From Elusimicrobia bacterium CG08_land_8_20_14_0_20_59_10 (lineage in GTDB: Bacteria > Elusimicrobiota > Elusimicrobia > Elusimicrobiales > UBA9959), in assembly GCA_002779045.1 (NCBI GenBank), contig PEXO01000175.1:1-11280 (forward strand): 11,280 bases of DNA, in the 5' to 3' direction. The translations under genes were made by a program, and so were the position numbers. The number at the start of each line of letters is the position of its first letter. The first letter of the stretch is position 1. This document shows positions 1 through 5,944 of this stretch, piece after piece. The notes under the pieces were generated by a model that was not told where the DNA came from, did no database searches, and saw only the letters and a program-made list of their open reading frames with translations.

Positions 1-60
1 CCCCAGCCGCCGGCTCCGCAAAAAGACGCTTTACCAGCTAAGCCGGCAGCTGACAATTAA
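1..60 (+). CDS. C-terminal end of an upstream protein (partial)
   Basis: Frame 1 is open from the window edge to a TAA at 58-60 and encodes 19 residues ending PAKPAADN. The segment is rich in Pro, Ala and Lys, like a disordered tail of an envelope or periplasmic protein. It lies 23 nt before the exbB-like ATG on the same strand, so it is probably the preceding gene of the same operon. The identity cannot be told from so short a tail, and the reading frame itself is inferred from composition and context only. Confidence 0.5.
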   Translation, partial: PQPPAPQKDALPAKPAADN

Positions 61-73
61 CGAGCCTTATCTT

Positions 74-78
74 GGAGG
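74..78 (+). promoter_or_regulatory. Shine-Dalgarno site that sets the exbB-like start
   Basis: GGAGG lies 5 nt before the ATG at 84. The longest open frame could begin at a TTG at 72, but that codon would overlap this ribosome-binding site, so ATG 84 is the better start and the protein is four residues shorter than the maximal frame. Confidence 0.8.
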
Positions 79-83
79 CATCA

Positions 84-701
84 ATGGGAACCATAAATAT
101 CCTTACGATCTTGCGGGACAGCTTCACTCTGCTGATACTCGTGTTCTGCTCTCTTTTGTCTGTTACCGTAGCCTTTGAAAGGTGGTGGTTTTTCAGAAAA
201 GCCCGCAGCCAGAACGGGGACGAACTCCTGGACCGGGTAAGCGGAATGCTTAAGGACGGAAAATCGGAGAAGGCGCTGGAGCACGTCTCAAAGACGGATT
301 CGCCCGTTTCAAGGCTTTTAAGCTACGCCCTGCATTACAGGAATACGGCAAAGAACGATCTCACGGAACTCCTGGCCACCAAACGGCAGGAGGAAAAACT
401 CAGGTTTGAACGGTTCCTCGGGATCCTGGGCACCATGGGAAATATAGCTCCGTTCATCGGACTGTTCGGCACGGTAGTGGGCATTATCAAGGCTTTCCGG
501 GACCTGGCGCTTTCGGGGGTGGGAGGGCCGACAGTGGTGGCTAAGGGCATAGCCGAAGCGCTGGTGGCTACCGCGGCCGGCCTTGCCGTGGCCATACCCG
601 CCGTTATCATTTTTAACTATTTCACCCGCCGGCTGAAAGTGATAATGAGCGAGCTGGAGATCTTCTCGGCCAGGCTGGTGATCATGCTGGGAAACAAATA
701 G
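84..701 (+). CDS. exbB: ExbB/TolQ/MotA-family proton channel protein
   Basis: A 205-residue inner-membrane protein of the ExbB/TolQ family, which forms the channel scaffold that turns proton motive force into motion of a TonB/TolA-type partner. The sequence shows TM1 at about residues 13-31, a long charged cytoplasmic loop (33-110), TM2 around 113-137 with the family core APFIGLFGTVVGI (122-134), and TM3 around 157-179 with EALVATAAGLAVAIPAV. Polar threonines in TM2 and TM3 (T130, T163) sit where the family lines its proton path. Length is close to the usual 200-240. The start is ATG 84 with a good Shine-Dalgarno site. Two exbD-like genes and a tonB-like gene follow, so ExbB is a better name than TolQ. 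A motility-type motor role, as with AglR of Myxococcus, cannot be excluded. Confidence 0.92.
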   Translation: MGTINILTILRDSFTLLILVFCSLLSVTVAFERWWFFRKARSQNGDELLDRVSGMLKDGKSEKALEHVSKTDSPVSRLLSYALHYRNTAKNDLTELLATKRQEEKLRFERFLGILGTMGNIAPFIGLFGTVVGIIKAFRDLALSGVGGPTVVAKGIAEALVATAAGLAVAIPAVIIFNYFTRRLKVIMSELEIFSARLVIMLGNK

Positions 702-724
702 CCGCCCGGCAGGTTAATTTAATT

Positions 725-1129
725 ATGGCTGTATCATCAGGCAATTCGGACGATCCCATTACCGATATCAATGTCACCCCGCTGGTGGACGTGTGCCTGG
801 TGCTGGTCATAATTTTCATGGCGGTGGCCCCGTTCGCCGTGCAGTCCGGCATCAAAGTGCTCCAGTCCAGGGCCGGCGTGCAGGTGGGGAAAGTGTCCGT
901 TTCCGAGAGCGTGCAGATAAAACTGTCAAAAGACGGCAGGATCTCGGTCAACGGCGCGGAGGTCCCGGCCGCTGATTTCCCTTTCAGGATAGCCCAGGCC
1001 CTTGTGAAAAGCAAAGATAAATTCGTGATAGTAAAAGCGGATGAAAAAAACAAGGTCGGGGACGTGGTGGAGCTTCTGGACGGGGCCCGGCAGGCCGGCG
1101 CGCTGAAAATGGCGCTTATGAAGAATTAG
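725..1129 (+). CDS. exbD: ExbD/TolR-family biopolymer transport protein, copy 1
   Basis: A 134-residue ExbD/TolR protein with a short cytoplasmic N-terminus, one TM helix (about 18-38) and a periplasmic domain. The TM signature NVTPLVDVCLVLVIIFM carries the conserved proton-binding aspartate (D22). The periplasmic part ends in a typical KFVIVKADEKNKVGDVVELLDGARQAGA segment (split here as KFVIVKAD at 99-106 and the helix after it). Copy 1 lacks the usual KVDLP-type motif just after the TM and has IKVLQSRAG instead, so its linker differs from copy 2. It sits 23 nt after exbB and 26 nt before the second exbD. Function is inferred from family membership; specialisation of the two copies is unknown. 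Confidence 0.9.
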   Translation: MAVSSGNSDDPITDINVTPLVDVCLVLVIIFMAVAPFAVQSGIKVLQSRAGVQVGKVSVSESVQIKLSKDGRISVNGAEVPAADFPFRIAQALVKSKDKFVIVKADEKNKVGDVVELLDGARQAGALKMALMKN

Positions 1130-1144
1130 GACCGGCGGCGGTCC
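1129..1144 (+). other. GC-rich hairpin between the two exbD genes
   Basis: A perfect inverted repeat, GGACCG-GCGG-CGGTCC, gives a 6-bp stem with a 4-nt loop. Its first base is the last base of the exbD copy 1 stop codon, and it ends 11 nt before the next ATG. No T-tract follows, so it is not a classic terminator. It could affect mRNA stability or translation of the second exbD, which has no clear Shine-Dalgarno site. The role is inference. Confidence 0.45.
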
Positions 1145-1155
1145 GGCAAAGATTT

Positions 1156-1569
1156 ATGTCCTTTAAGACCGACGACAGCGACGAAACGATAAACAGCATC
1201 AATATCACGCCCCTGGTGGACGTGTGCCTGGTGCTGGTCATAATCTTTATGGTCACCGCCCCGCTGTTGTCCGAGCCCGCTTTTAAAGTCGACCTGCCCA
1301 AGGCGCGCACGCAGGAGGGCGAGGAAAAAGAGAAAATAACCGTCTCGCTGGCAAGCTCCGATAAATACGCCGTGAATGAACAGGTCTTTACCGATAAGAA
1401 AAAATTCTATTCGGCCCTGGAGCGGACAGTGAAGGACAGCGCTTCCAAGCTGGTGGTGATAAAGGCCGACAGGGAGGCGGGCTACGGGGTGTTAACGGAC
1501 ACGATGCGGTGCGCCAAAGAGGCCGGAGCCGCCGGCATCAATATAGCCACGGCACAAAAGAAGAAATAA
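1156..1569 (+). CDS. exbD: ExbD/TolR-family biopolymer transport protein, copy 2
   Basis: A 137-residue ExbD/TolR protein. The TM signature NITPLVDVCLVLVIIFMVTAP spans about residues 16-36 and carries the conserved aspartate at D22, the same position as in copy 1. It is followed by the canonical FKVDLPKA motif (43-50) that copy 1 lacks. The periplasmic domain has KLVVIKADREAGYGVLTDTM, typical of the family. The C-terminus is basic (QKKK). It lies 26 nt after copy 1 and 15 nt before the tonB-like gene. No strong Shine-Dalgarno site is visible, and an intergenic hairpin precedes it. A 32-nt stretch coding for L20-I30 is identical to copy 1, although the rest has diverged. Confidence 0.9.
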   Translation: MSFKTDDSDETINSINITPLVDVCLVLVIIFMVTAPLLSEPAFKVDLPKARTQEGEEKEKITVSLASSDKYAVNEQVFTDKKKFYSALERTVKDSASKLVVIKADREAGYGVLTDTMRCAKEAGAAGINIATAQKKK

Positions 1570-1584
1570 GAACGGCTTTGTGTT

Positions 1585-2682
1585 ATGTATAGTGAATCCT
1601 CCAACAAAACGTTCGTTTACTCCGCCGGCGCGGCGGTCCTGTTCCACGGCCTGCTCTTTCTTATCTATCTTAACTTCGTACTGCTGAAGCCCGAGACCGG
1701 AAATATAGTCATAAGCAACGTGGACCTGCTGATGCAGGAAAAAACGGCTTCCGCGCCCAAGCCTATACCGGTCCGGAACAGGACTTTTGCGTTTTTGAAA
1801 ATGGCTCTTCCCGCGATCCCGAAGATAGCGCCCGCCCAGCCGCCCAGGATGCCCTCCATCGATATAAAAACGCCCGGGGCCCGGAGGCCCATGCCCGCCG
1901 CCGCGCAGAAACTGCAGGAAAGGTCCGGCCGGGTCCAGGCGCAGGAAAAGCTGGAAATGGATACCCGCCTAAGGCGGACCGCCGCCATAAATGCCGATCT
2001 GGGCATTAAAGCCGAACGGGCTGCCGTGGCCCTGGCGCCCCGCATAGAGCTGGAGGAGGTGGGCATGAAAAAGGCGCCGCCGCTGCCCGCCAACCTGAAG
2101 TTCGACGAAAACGCCCGCGCCGAAAGGCCCCAGACCATGCAGGCGCTGAATCTAGCCGTTGCACGCGCGGCAAAAGTCCCGGCTAATCCCCAGGGTCTGG
2201 CTGAAAATACCGGCGCTATGAAACCAGCCGGGGGGGGGGCGCGCGTCAGCGTGGCTATGCCGGATAAAATAGCCGATGCCGGCGGAAAAAAAGTAGAGCT
2301 GGCCGCCGGTTTAAGGAGACAGCCGGCGCTTACGGCCGCGGCGTTCAGAAATCCCGCCGCCGAGGGCATAAAAGACGCGCAAACGGCCCAAAAAGCCGAG
2401 ATCGAGGGGCCGCTTTCAAAAAGAAAAGTGGTCAAATCTTATGTGCCGCCTTTCCCGGACTGGGCCAGGAGCCGCGGGATACTGGAAGCCTCGGCGGCGG
2501 TGAAGTTCTATGTGGACAACGGCGGCCTGGTGCTGGACAATGTTTCCGTGGAGCGCAGTTCCGGCTATGGGGAACTGGACCGGCTGGCCCTTGACGCCAT
2601 AAAAAAATGGCGGTTCGAGCCCCTGCCCGGCGCCTTGTCGCGCCAATGGGGAATAATAACGTTCAGATTCGTGATGGGATAA
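1585..2682 (+). CDS. tonB: TonB-like energy transducer with long Ala/Pro/Lys linker
   Basis: A 365-residue protein with TonB architecture. A short N-terminus is followed by one TM anchor (about 11-33) holding a His-Gly pair (H21, G22), matching the conserved His in the E. coli TonB anchor. A long low-complexity linker (about 35-280), rich in Ala, Pro, Lys and Arg, follows. The C-terminal TonB fold (282-365) includes YVPPFPDWARSRGI, a VKFYVDNGG turn, VERSSGYGELDRLALDAIKKW and RFEP. TonB links ExbB/ExbD to outer-membrane receptors in the periplasm. The linker is longer than in E. coli TonB (239 aa in total) and less dominated by Pro-Lys repeats. It contains a run of ten G bases (2230-2239). The order after exbB-exbD-exbD supports the call; the outer-membrane partner is not known. 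Confidence 0.88.
   Translation: MYSESSNKTFVYSAGAAVLFHGLLFLIYLNFVLLKPETGNIVISNVDLLMQEKTASAPKPIPVRNRTFAFLKMALPAIPKIAPAQPPRMPSIDIKTPGARRPMPAAAQKLQERSGRVQAQEKLEMDTRLRRTAAINADLGIKAERAAVALAPRIELEEVGMKKAPPLPANLKFDENARAERPQTMQALNLAVARAAKVPANPQGLAENTGAMKPAGGGARVSVAMPDKIADAGGKKVELAAGLRRQPALTAAAFRNPAAEGIKDAQTAQKAEIEGPLSKRKVVKSYVPPFPDWARSRGILEASAAVKFYVDNGGLVLDNVSVERSSGYGELDRLALDAIKKWRFEPLPGALSRQWGIITFRFVMG
2230..2239 (+). repeat. G10 homopolymer inside the tonB-like gene
   Basis: Ten consecutive G bases encode Gly-Gly-Gly and flanking codon parts in the linker, at about residues 216-219 of the TonB-like protein. A gain or loss of one base would shift frame before the C-terminal TonB domain. In the sequence given, the frame stays intact. 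Long G tracts are known sites of slipped-strand mispairing and also of sequencing error. Confidence 0.85.
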
Positions 2683-2684
2683 TT

Positions 2685-3623
2685 ATGTCAAACGCATTCG
2701 TTCTAGCGCTGGTTTTGTTTGCGGCCGCCGGCCCCCTCGCCGCGCAGAATACTGTTCCTTCCACGGCCGCCTATAGCGAAGTGCCCGAAGAAGTCGTGGT
2801 CAAAGGAGAAACCGAAGACAGGATGACGACGGCAAGGCCGCCCCTGAACATAAATATCGATAGTTTTGAGAGCCTGCGGAGATCGCTCCGACCGGACAGA
2901 TCGCTGTTCCTTTTTGAATCCGGGGATTTTCTCAGCCTGTCCCGCAGCAGCCCCGGGAAACTCTTCTCCACAAAAGTGGTCCAGCCCTGGCGCACTGGGT
3001 TCAGCGACAAGACCGTGATCGCCTTCTATCCCCTGCAAAAATCCGGGGAAGTCTTTAAGGATTACACCGAAAAAGGCGGCAAAGAGGCGCAATGGACCCT
3101 CTCCATCACCGACGAGGGGGGGCAGCTGTTCCATAAATATTCCGGCTCCGGCATCCCGCCGGAAACCATAAATTGGACGGGGGAAAACGACCGGCACGAG
3201 TGGCTCAGTGCCGGGCGCAGCTACGCGCCGGTCTATGTATTCTCGAACGGCGGCGCTTCCAGAACGGTAATCGGCGAGCTAATGAAATTCACCGCCATAA
3301 TCTATCAAAAAGGCGACAACCTCATTATCAGCCTGGATTCGGTGTCGCTGTTCGGACCCGGCAAATCGGCCAAAACCGTGGACAAGTCAAACGGGGAGCC
3401 GCTGCTGGCCGCCGTATCCGATCTTATAAAACGGCGTTATTATAATACTCCGCTGAAAGTTAACGTCTATGCCCGGACCAGGGACCTCGCCGCAGTACAG
3501 GCGGACAAGGTCGGGGATTATTTAAAAACCTCGCTGATGTCGGCCGAAGAGCTGCTGTCCTCCGAGGGGCTTACCGACACTTTTGCCCGGCAGCGCACCG
3601 ACATCGTGCTGCTGAATAAATGA
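2685..3623 (+). CDS. Secreted FlgD-like Ig / OmpA-like domain protein
   Basis: A 312-residue exported protein of no assigned name. ATG 2685, 2 nt after the tonB stop, gives an N-terminus with a hydrophobic stretch and an ALA-type cleavage region (FAAAGPLAAQN, about 12-22); it lacks basic residues, so an upstream in-frame ATG (2646) is a weaker alternative. Residues 135-201 fit the FlgD-like Ig fold (WTLSITDEGG, GSGIPPETINWTGEN, AGRSYAPVYVFSNGG). Residues 203-312 resemble an OmpA C-terminal domain (LIISLDSVSLFGPGKSA, KVGDYLKT, ARQRTDIVLLNK), but the usual HTD...N..LS..RA peptidoglycan-binding stretch is shortened and its key residues are not recognisable. The mature N-terminus contains EEVVVKGE (35-42), which resembles a TonB box. 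Location is likely periplasm or outer membrane. A structural partner role for the TonB-like protein is inference. Confidence 0.75.
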   Translation: MSNAFVLALVLFAAAGPLAAQNTVPSTAAYSEVPEEVVVKGETEDRMTTARPPLNINIDSFESLRRSLRPDRSLFLFESGDFLSLSRSSPGKLFSTKVVQPWRTGFSDKTVIAFYPLQKSGEVFKDYTEKGGKEAQWTLSITDEGGQLFHKYSGSGIPPETINWTGENDRHEWLSAGRSYAPVYVFSNGGASRTVIGELMKFTAIIYQKGDNLIISLDSVSLFGPGKSAKTVDKSNGEPLLAAVSDLIKRRYYNTPLKVNVYARTRDLAAVQADKVGDYLKTSLMSAEELLSSEGLTDTFARQRTDIVLLNK

Positions 3624-3649
3624 CGTGATGCGGTTATCGGGGAAGTCTG

Positions 3650-3655
3650 CATAAT
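3650..3655 (+). promoter_or_regulatory. Possible weak -10 element before rmlA
   Basis: CATAAT occurs in the 57-nt gap between the OmpA-like gene and rmlA, 25 nt before the start codon. No convincing -35 hexamer lies 16-18 nt upstream. I see no terminator in this gap, so rmlA may be read through from the envelope operon, with or without an internal promoter. Confidence 0.2.
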
Positions 3656-3680
3656 TGTTGCGACAAGTCCGGGAGATGAT

Positions 3681-4556
3681 ATGAAAGGAATAATACTTGC
3701 GGGCGGTTCGGGGACGCGGCTTTATCCCATCACCAGCGTGGTCTGCAAACAGCTGCTGCCGGTCTACGACAAGCCGATGATCTATTATCCGCTGTCGGCT
3801 TTGATGCTGGCCGGCATACGGGAGATACTGATAATTTCCACGCCCAAGGACCTGCCCCGCTTCCGCGATATCTTCGGCGACGGCTCGGCCTGGGGGCTGA
3901 AGCTGTCATACAAAGAACAGCCCGCGCCCAACGGCATAGCCCAGGCTTTTCTTGTAGGCGAAGAGTTCATCGGCGCCGACGACGTCTGCCTGGTCCTGGG
4001 TGACAATATCTTCTACGGCCACGGCCTGCCGGAGGCCTTTTGCAAGGCGGTGGCGGCCGCGGCGCAGAAGAAGGCGACGGTGTTCGGCTATTACGTGAAC
4101 GACCCGGAACGCTACGGGGTGGTGGATTTCGACGCGTCCGGCCGCGCGCTTTCCATAGAGGAAAAACCGGCCAAGCCCAGGAGCAACTACGCCGTTACGG
4201 GGCTCTATTTCTATCCTAACGGCGTGGCGAAAGTGGCGGCCGCCATAAAGCCCTCGGCCCGGGGCGAACTAGAGATCACCGACGTGAACAAGGAGTACCT
4301 GAAGCGCGGCGCCCTGGGAGTGGAACTGCTGGGCCGCGGCTATGCCTGGCTGGATACGGGCACCTTCGAGAGCCTGCTGGAGGCTGGGGAATTCATCGCC
4401 ACCGTAGAGCGCAGGCAGGGGCTGAAGATAGCCTGTATAGAGGAGATAGCCTACGGGCAGGGCTGGATAGACAAAGCGGGCCTGCTGCGGCTGGCCGGCG
4501 TGCTTAACAAGAATAACTACGGCGCTTATCTGAAAAAAGTGGCCGAAGGTAATTGA
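3681..4556 (+). CDS. rmlA: Glucose-1-phosphate thymidylyltransferase
   Basis: The first enzyme of dTDP-L-rhamnose synthesis: it joins dTTP and glucose-1-phosphate to give dTDP-glucose and pyrophosphate in the cytoplasm. It has 291 residues, the usual length of the short RmlA form. The nucleotidyltransferase signature GGSGTRLYPIT is at 8-18, with KQLLPVYDKPMIYYPLS after it. LGDNIFYG (106-113) holds the metal- and sugar-binding aspartate D108, EEKP is at 160-163, GELEITDVN at 195-203 and YAWLDTGT at 221-228. A GGGAG ribosome site lies 5 nt before the ATG. It begins the four-gene rml set and is followed by rmlC after 6 nt. No defect is seen. Confidence 0.97.
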   Translation: MKGIILAGGSGTRLYPITSVVCKQLLPVYDKPMIYYPLSALMLAGIREILIISTPKDLPRFRDIFGDGSAWGLKLSYKEQPAPNGIAQAFLVGEEFIGADDVCLVLGDNIFYGHGLPEAFCKAVAAAAQKKATVFGYYVNDPERYGVVDFDASGRALSIEEKPAKPRSNYAVTGLYFYPNGVAKVAAAIKPSARGELEITDVNKEYLKRGALGVELLGRGYAWLDTGTFESLLEAGEFIATVERRQGLKIACIEEIAYGQGWIDKAGLLRLAGVLNKNNYGAYLKKVAEGN

Positions 4557-4562
4557 GGAAAT

Positions 4563-5105
4563 ATGCCATTTGAATTCGAAAAGACCGGTCTTGACGGCGT
4601 GGTGCTGGTAAAGCCCCGCGTCTTTCCCGACGCGAGAGGCTTCTTCGTAGAGACTTACAAGCGGGCGGACTTCCTGAAGGCCGGGATCCCGGCGGAGTTC
4701 GTCCAGGACAACCACTCGAAGTCCTCCAGGGGCGTGCTGCGCGGCCTGCATTACCAGCGGGGCGCCGCCGCGCAGGGAAAGCTGGTGCGCTGCGTGGCCG
4801 GTGCCATCCTCGACGTGGTGGTGGATATACGGCGCGGCTCCCCGGGCTTCGGCAGATGGATCTCCGCGGAGCTTACCGCCGCGAACGCCCATGCTCTGTA
4901 TCTGCCGCCGGGCTGTGCGCACGGCTTCCTGGTGTTGAGCGATACGGCCGAAATAATTTATAAGTGCAGCACGGAGTATTCTCCCGAAGAGGAAGGCGGC
5001 ATCCGTTGGGACGATCCCGGGATAGGCGTGCAGTGGGGGGTAAAGGAACCGCTCCTGTCCGCCAGGGACAAGGCACTGCCGCTCCTGAAGGACGCCATTC
5101 TCTGA
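4563..5105 (+). CDS. rmlC: dTDP-4-dehydrorhamnose 3,5-epimerase
   Basis: The third step of dTDP-rhamnose synthesis: double epimerisation at C3 and C5 of dTDP-4-keto-6-deoxyglucose. It has 180 residues, a normal length. The cupin core is clear: FPDARGFFVETYK (21-33), VQDNHSKSSRGVLRGLHYQ with the catalytic-base histidine H63, KLVRCVAGAILDVVVDIR (73-90), YLPPGCAHGFLVLSD, and IIYKCSTEYSPEEEGGIRW with the active-site tyrosine Y133. A GAGG site formed over the rmlA stop region lies 4 nt before the ATG. Its stop overlaps the start of rmlD by 1 nt. Gene order (rmlC second) differs from the common rmlBDAC order. Confidence 0.97.
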   Translation: MPFEFEKTGLDGVVLVKPRVFPDARGFFVETYKRADFLKAGIPAEFVQDNHSKSSRGVLRGLHYQRGAAAQGKLVRCVAGAILDVVVDIRRGSPGFGRWISAELTAANAHALYLPPGCAHGFLVLSDTAEIIYKCSTEYSPEEEGGIRWDDPGIGVQWGVKEPLLSARDKALPLLKDAIL

Positions 5106-5944
5106 TGAGAGCTTTTATAACCGGTTCAAAGGGCCAACTGGGAGCGGCGTTCGTACGGCATTTCGAAGCCAAAGGCTGGGACTATGCCGCCGCCGACATA
5201 GACACACTGGATATTACCGACGGCAATGCCGTGACGGACGCGCTGAACCCGTACCGGCCCGGGCTTATCCTGAACTGCGCGGCTTATAACCTTGTCGATA
5301 AAGCCGAGACGGAGGGGCCTAAGGCCTTTGCCGTGAACGCGGAAGGGCCGCGCAGCCTGGCTTTGGCCGCGCGCAAACTTGAATCGACCTTGGTCCATTT
5401 CGGGACGGATTATATTTTCGACGGGGCCAAAGCGGCTCCCTATACCGAGGCGGACGAGCCCAACCCGCTGAACAATTACGGCCGGTCCAAGCTCAAGGGC
5501 GAAGAATATGTCCGGCAGGCTCCCGGCAGCCTGGTGCTGCGGCTCAGCTGGGTTTACGGGCGGGGCGAGCAGAATTTTATGCACAAGCTCAGGGGCTGGG
5601 CGGAGAAACCCGGGCCGCTGCGCGTAGCTGCCGACGAGGTCTCCGTACCTACCTGCACCGAAGACGTGGTCTTGGTCACGCTGGAGGCTTTAAAGCGCGG
5701 CCTGACGGGAACCTGGCATCTGACCAATACAGGGCACTGCTCGCGCTATGACTGGGCGAAACTGGCCCTGAAAGAATACGGGGTGACCAAGGAACCGGTG
5801 CCGGCGAGAATGGCCGAGTTCAAGACCGCCGCCCGGCGCCCCGGCTATTCCGCCATGTCCAATGCCGCACTGTCCGGGGAGCTTGGAATTAAGATACCCG
5901 CCTGGGAAGATTCCGTGACCGCATATATAAGAGGGAACAAATGA
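5105..5944 (+). CDS. rmlD: dTDP-4-dehydrorhamnose reductase
   Basis: The last step of dTDP-L-rhamnose synthesis: NAD(P)H-dependent reduction of the C4 keto group. It has 279 residues from ATG 5105, which shares one base with the rmlC stop (TGATG). The frame is open further upstream, but that would overlap rmlC by about 140 nt, so the coupled start is preferred. It is a short-chain dehydrogenase/reductase with the Rossmann motif GSKGQLG (7-13), NCAAYNLVDKAE (57-68), FGTDYIFDG (99-107), and the catalytic pair Y125 and K129 in YGRSK. The stop overlaps rmlB by 4 nt (ATGA), so translation of rmlC, rmlD and rmlB is probably coupled. Confidence 0.96.
   Translation: MRAFITGSKGQLGAAFVRHFEAKGWDYAAADIDTLDITDGNAVTDALNPYRPGLILNCAAYNLVDKAETEGPKAFAVNAEGPRSLALAARKLESTLVHFGTDYIFDGAKAAPYTEADEPNPLNNYGRSKLKGEEYVRQAPGSLVLRLSWVYGRGEQNFMHKLRGWAEKPGPLRVAADEVSVPTCTEDVVLVTLEALKRGLTGTWHLTNTGHCSRYDWAKLALKEYGVTKEPVPARMAEFKTAARRPGYSAMSNAALSGELGIKIPAWEDSVTAYIRGNK

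Noticed and set aside
1665..2435. A 256-codon minus-strand frame opposite the tonB-like linker
   Set aside because: Its Ala/Ser/Gly-rich product reflects the low-complexity linker read backward.
2607..2684. Upstream start for the OmpA-like gene inside tonB
   Set aside because: It would overlap the conserved TonB C-terminus by 76 nt and bury the signal peptide; ATG 2685 sits 2 nt after the stop with a GGGA site nearby.
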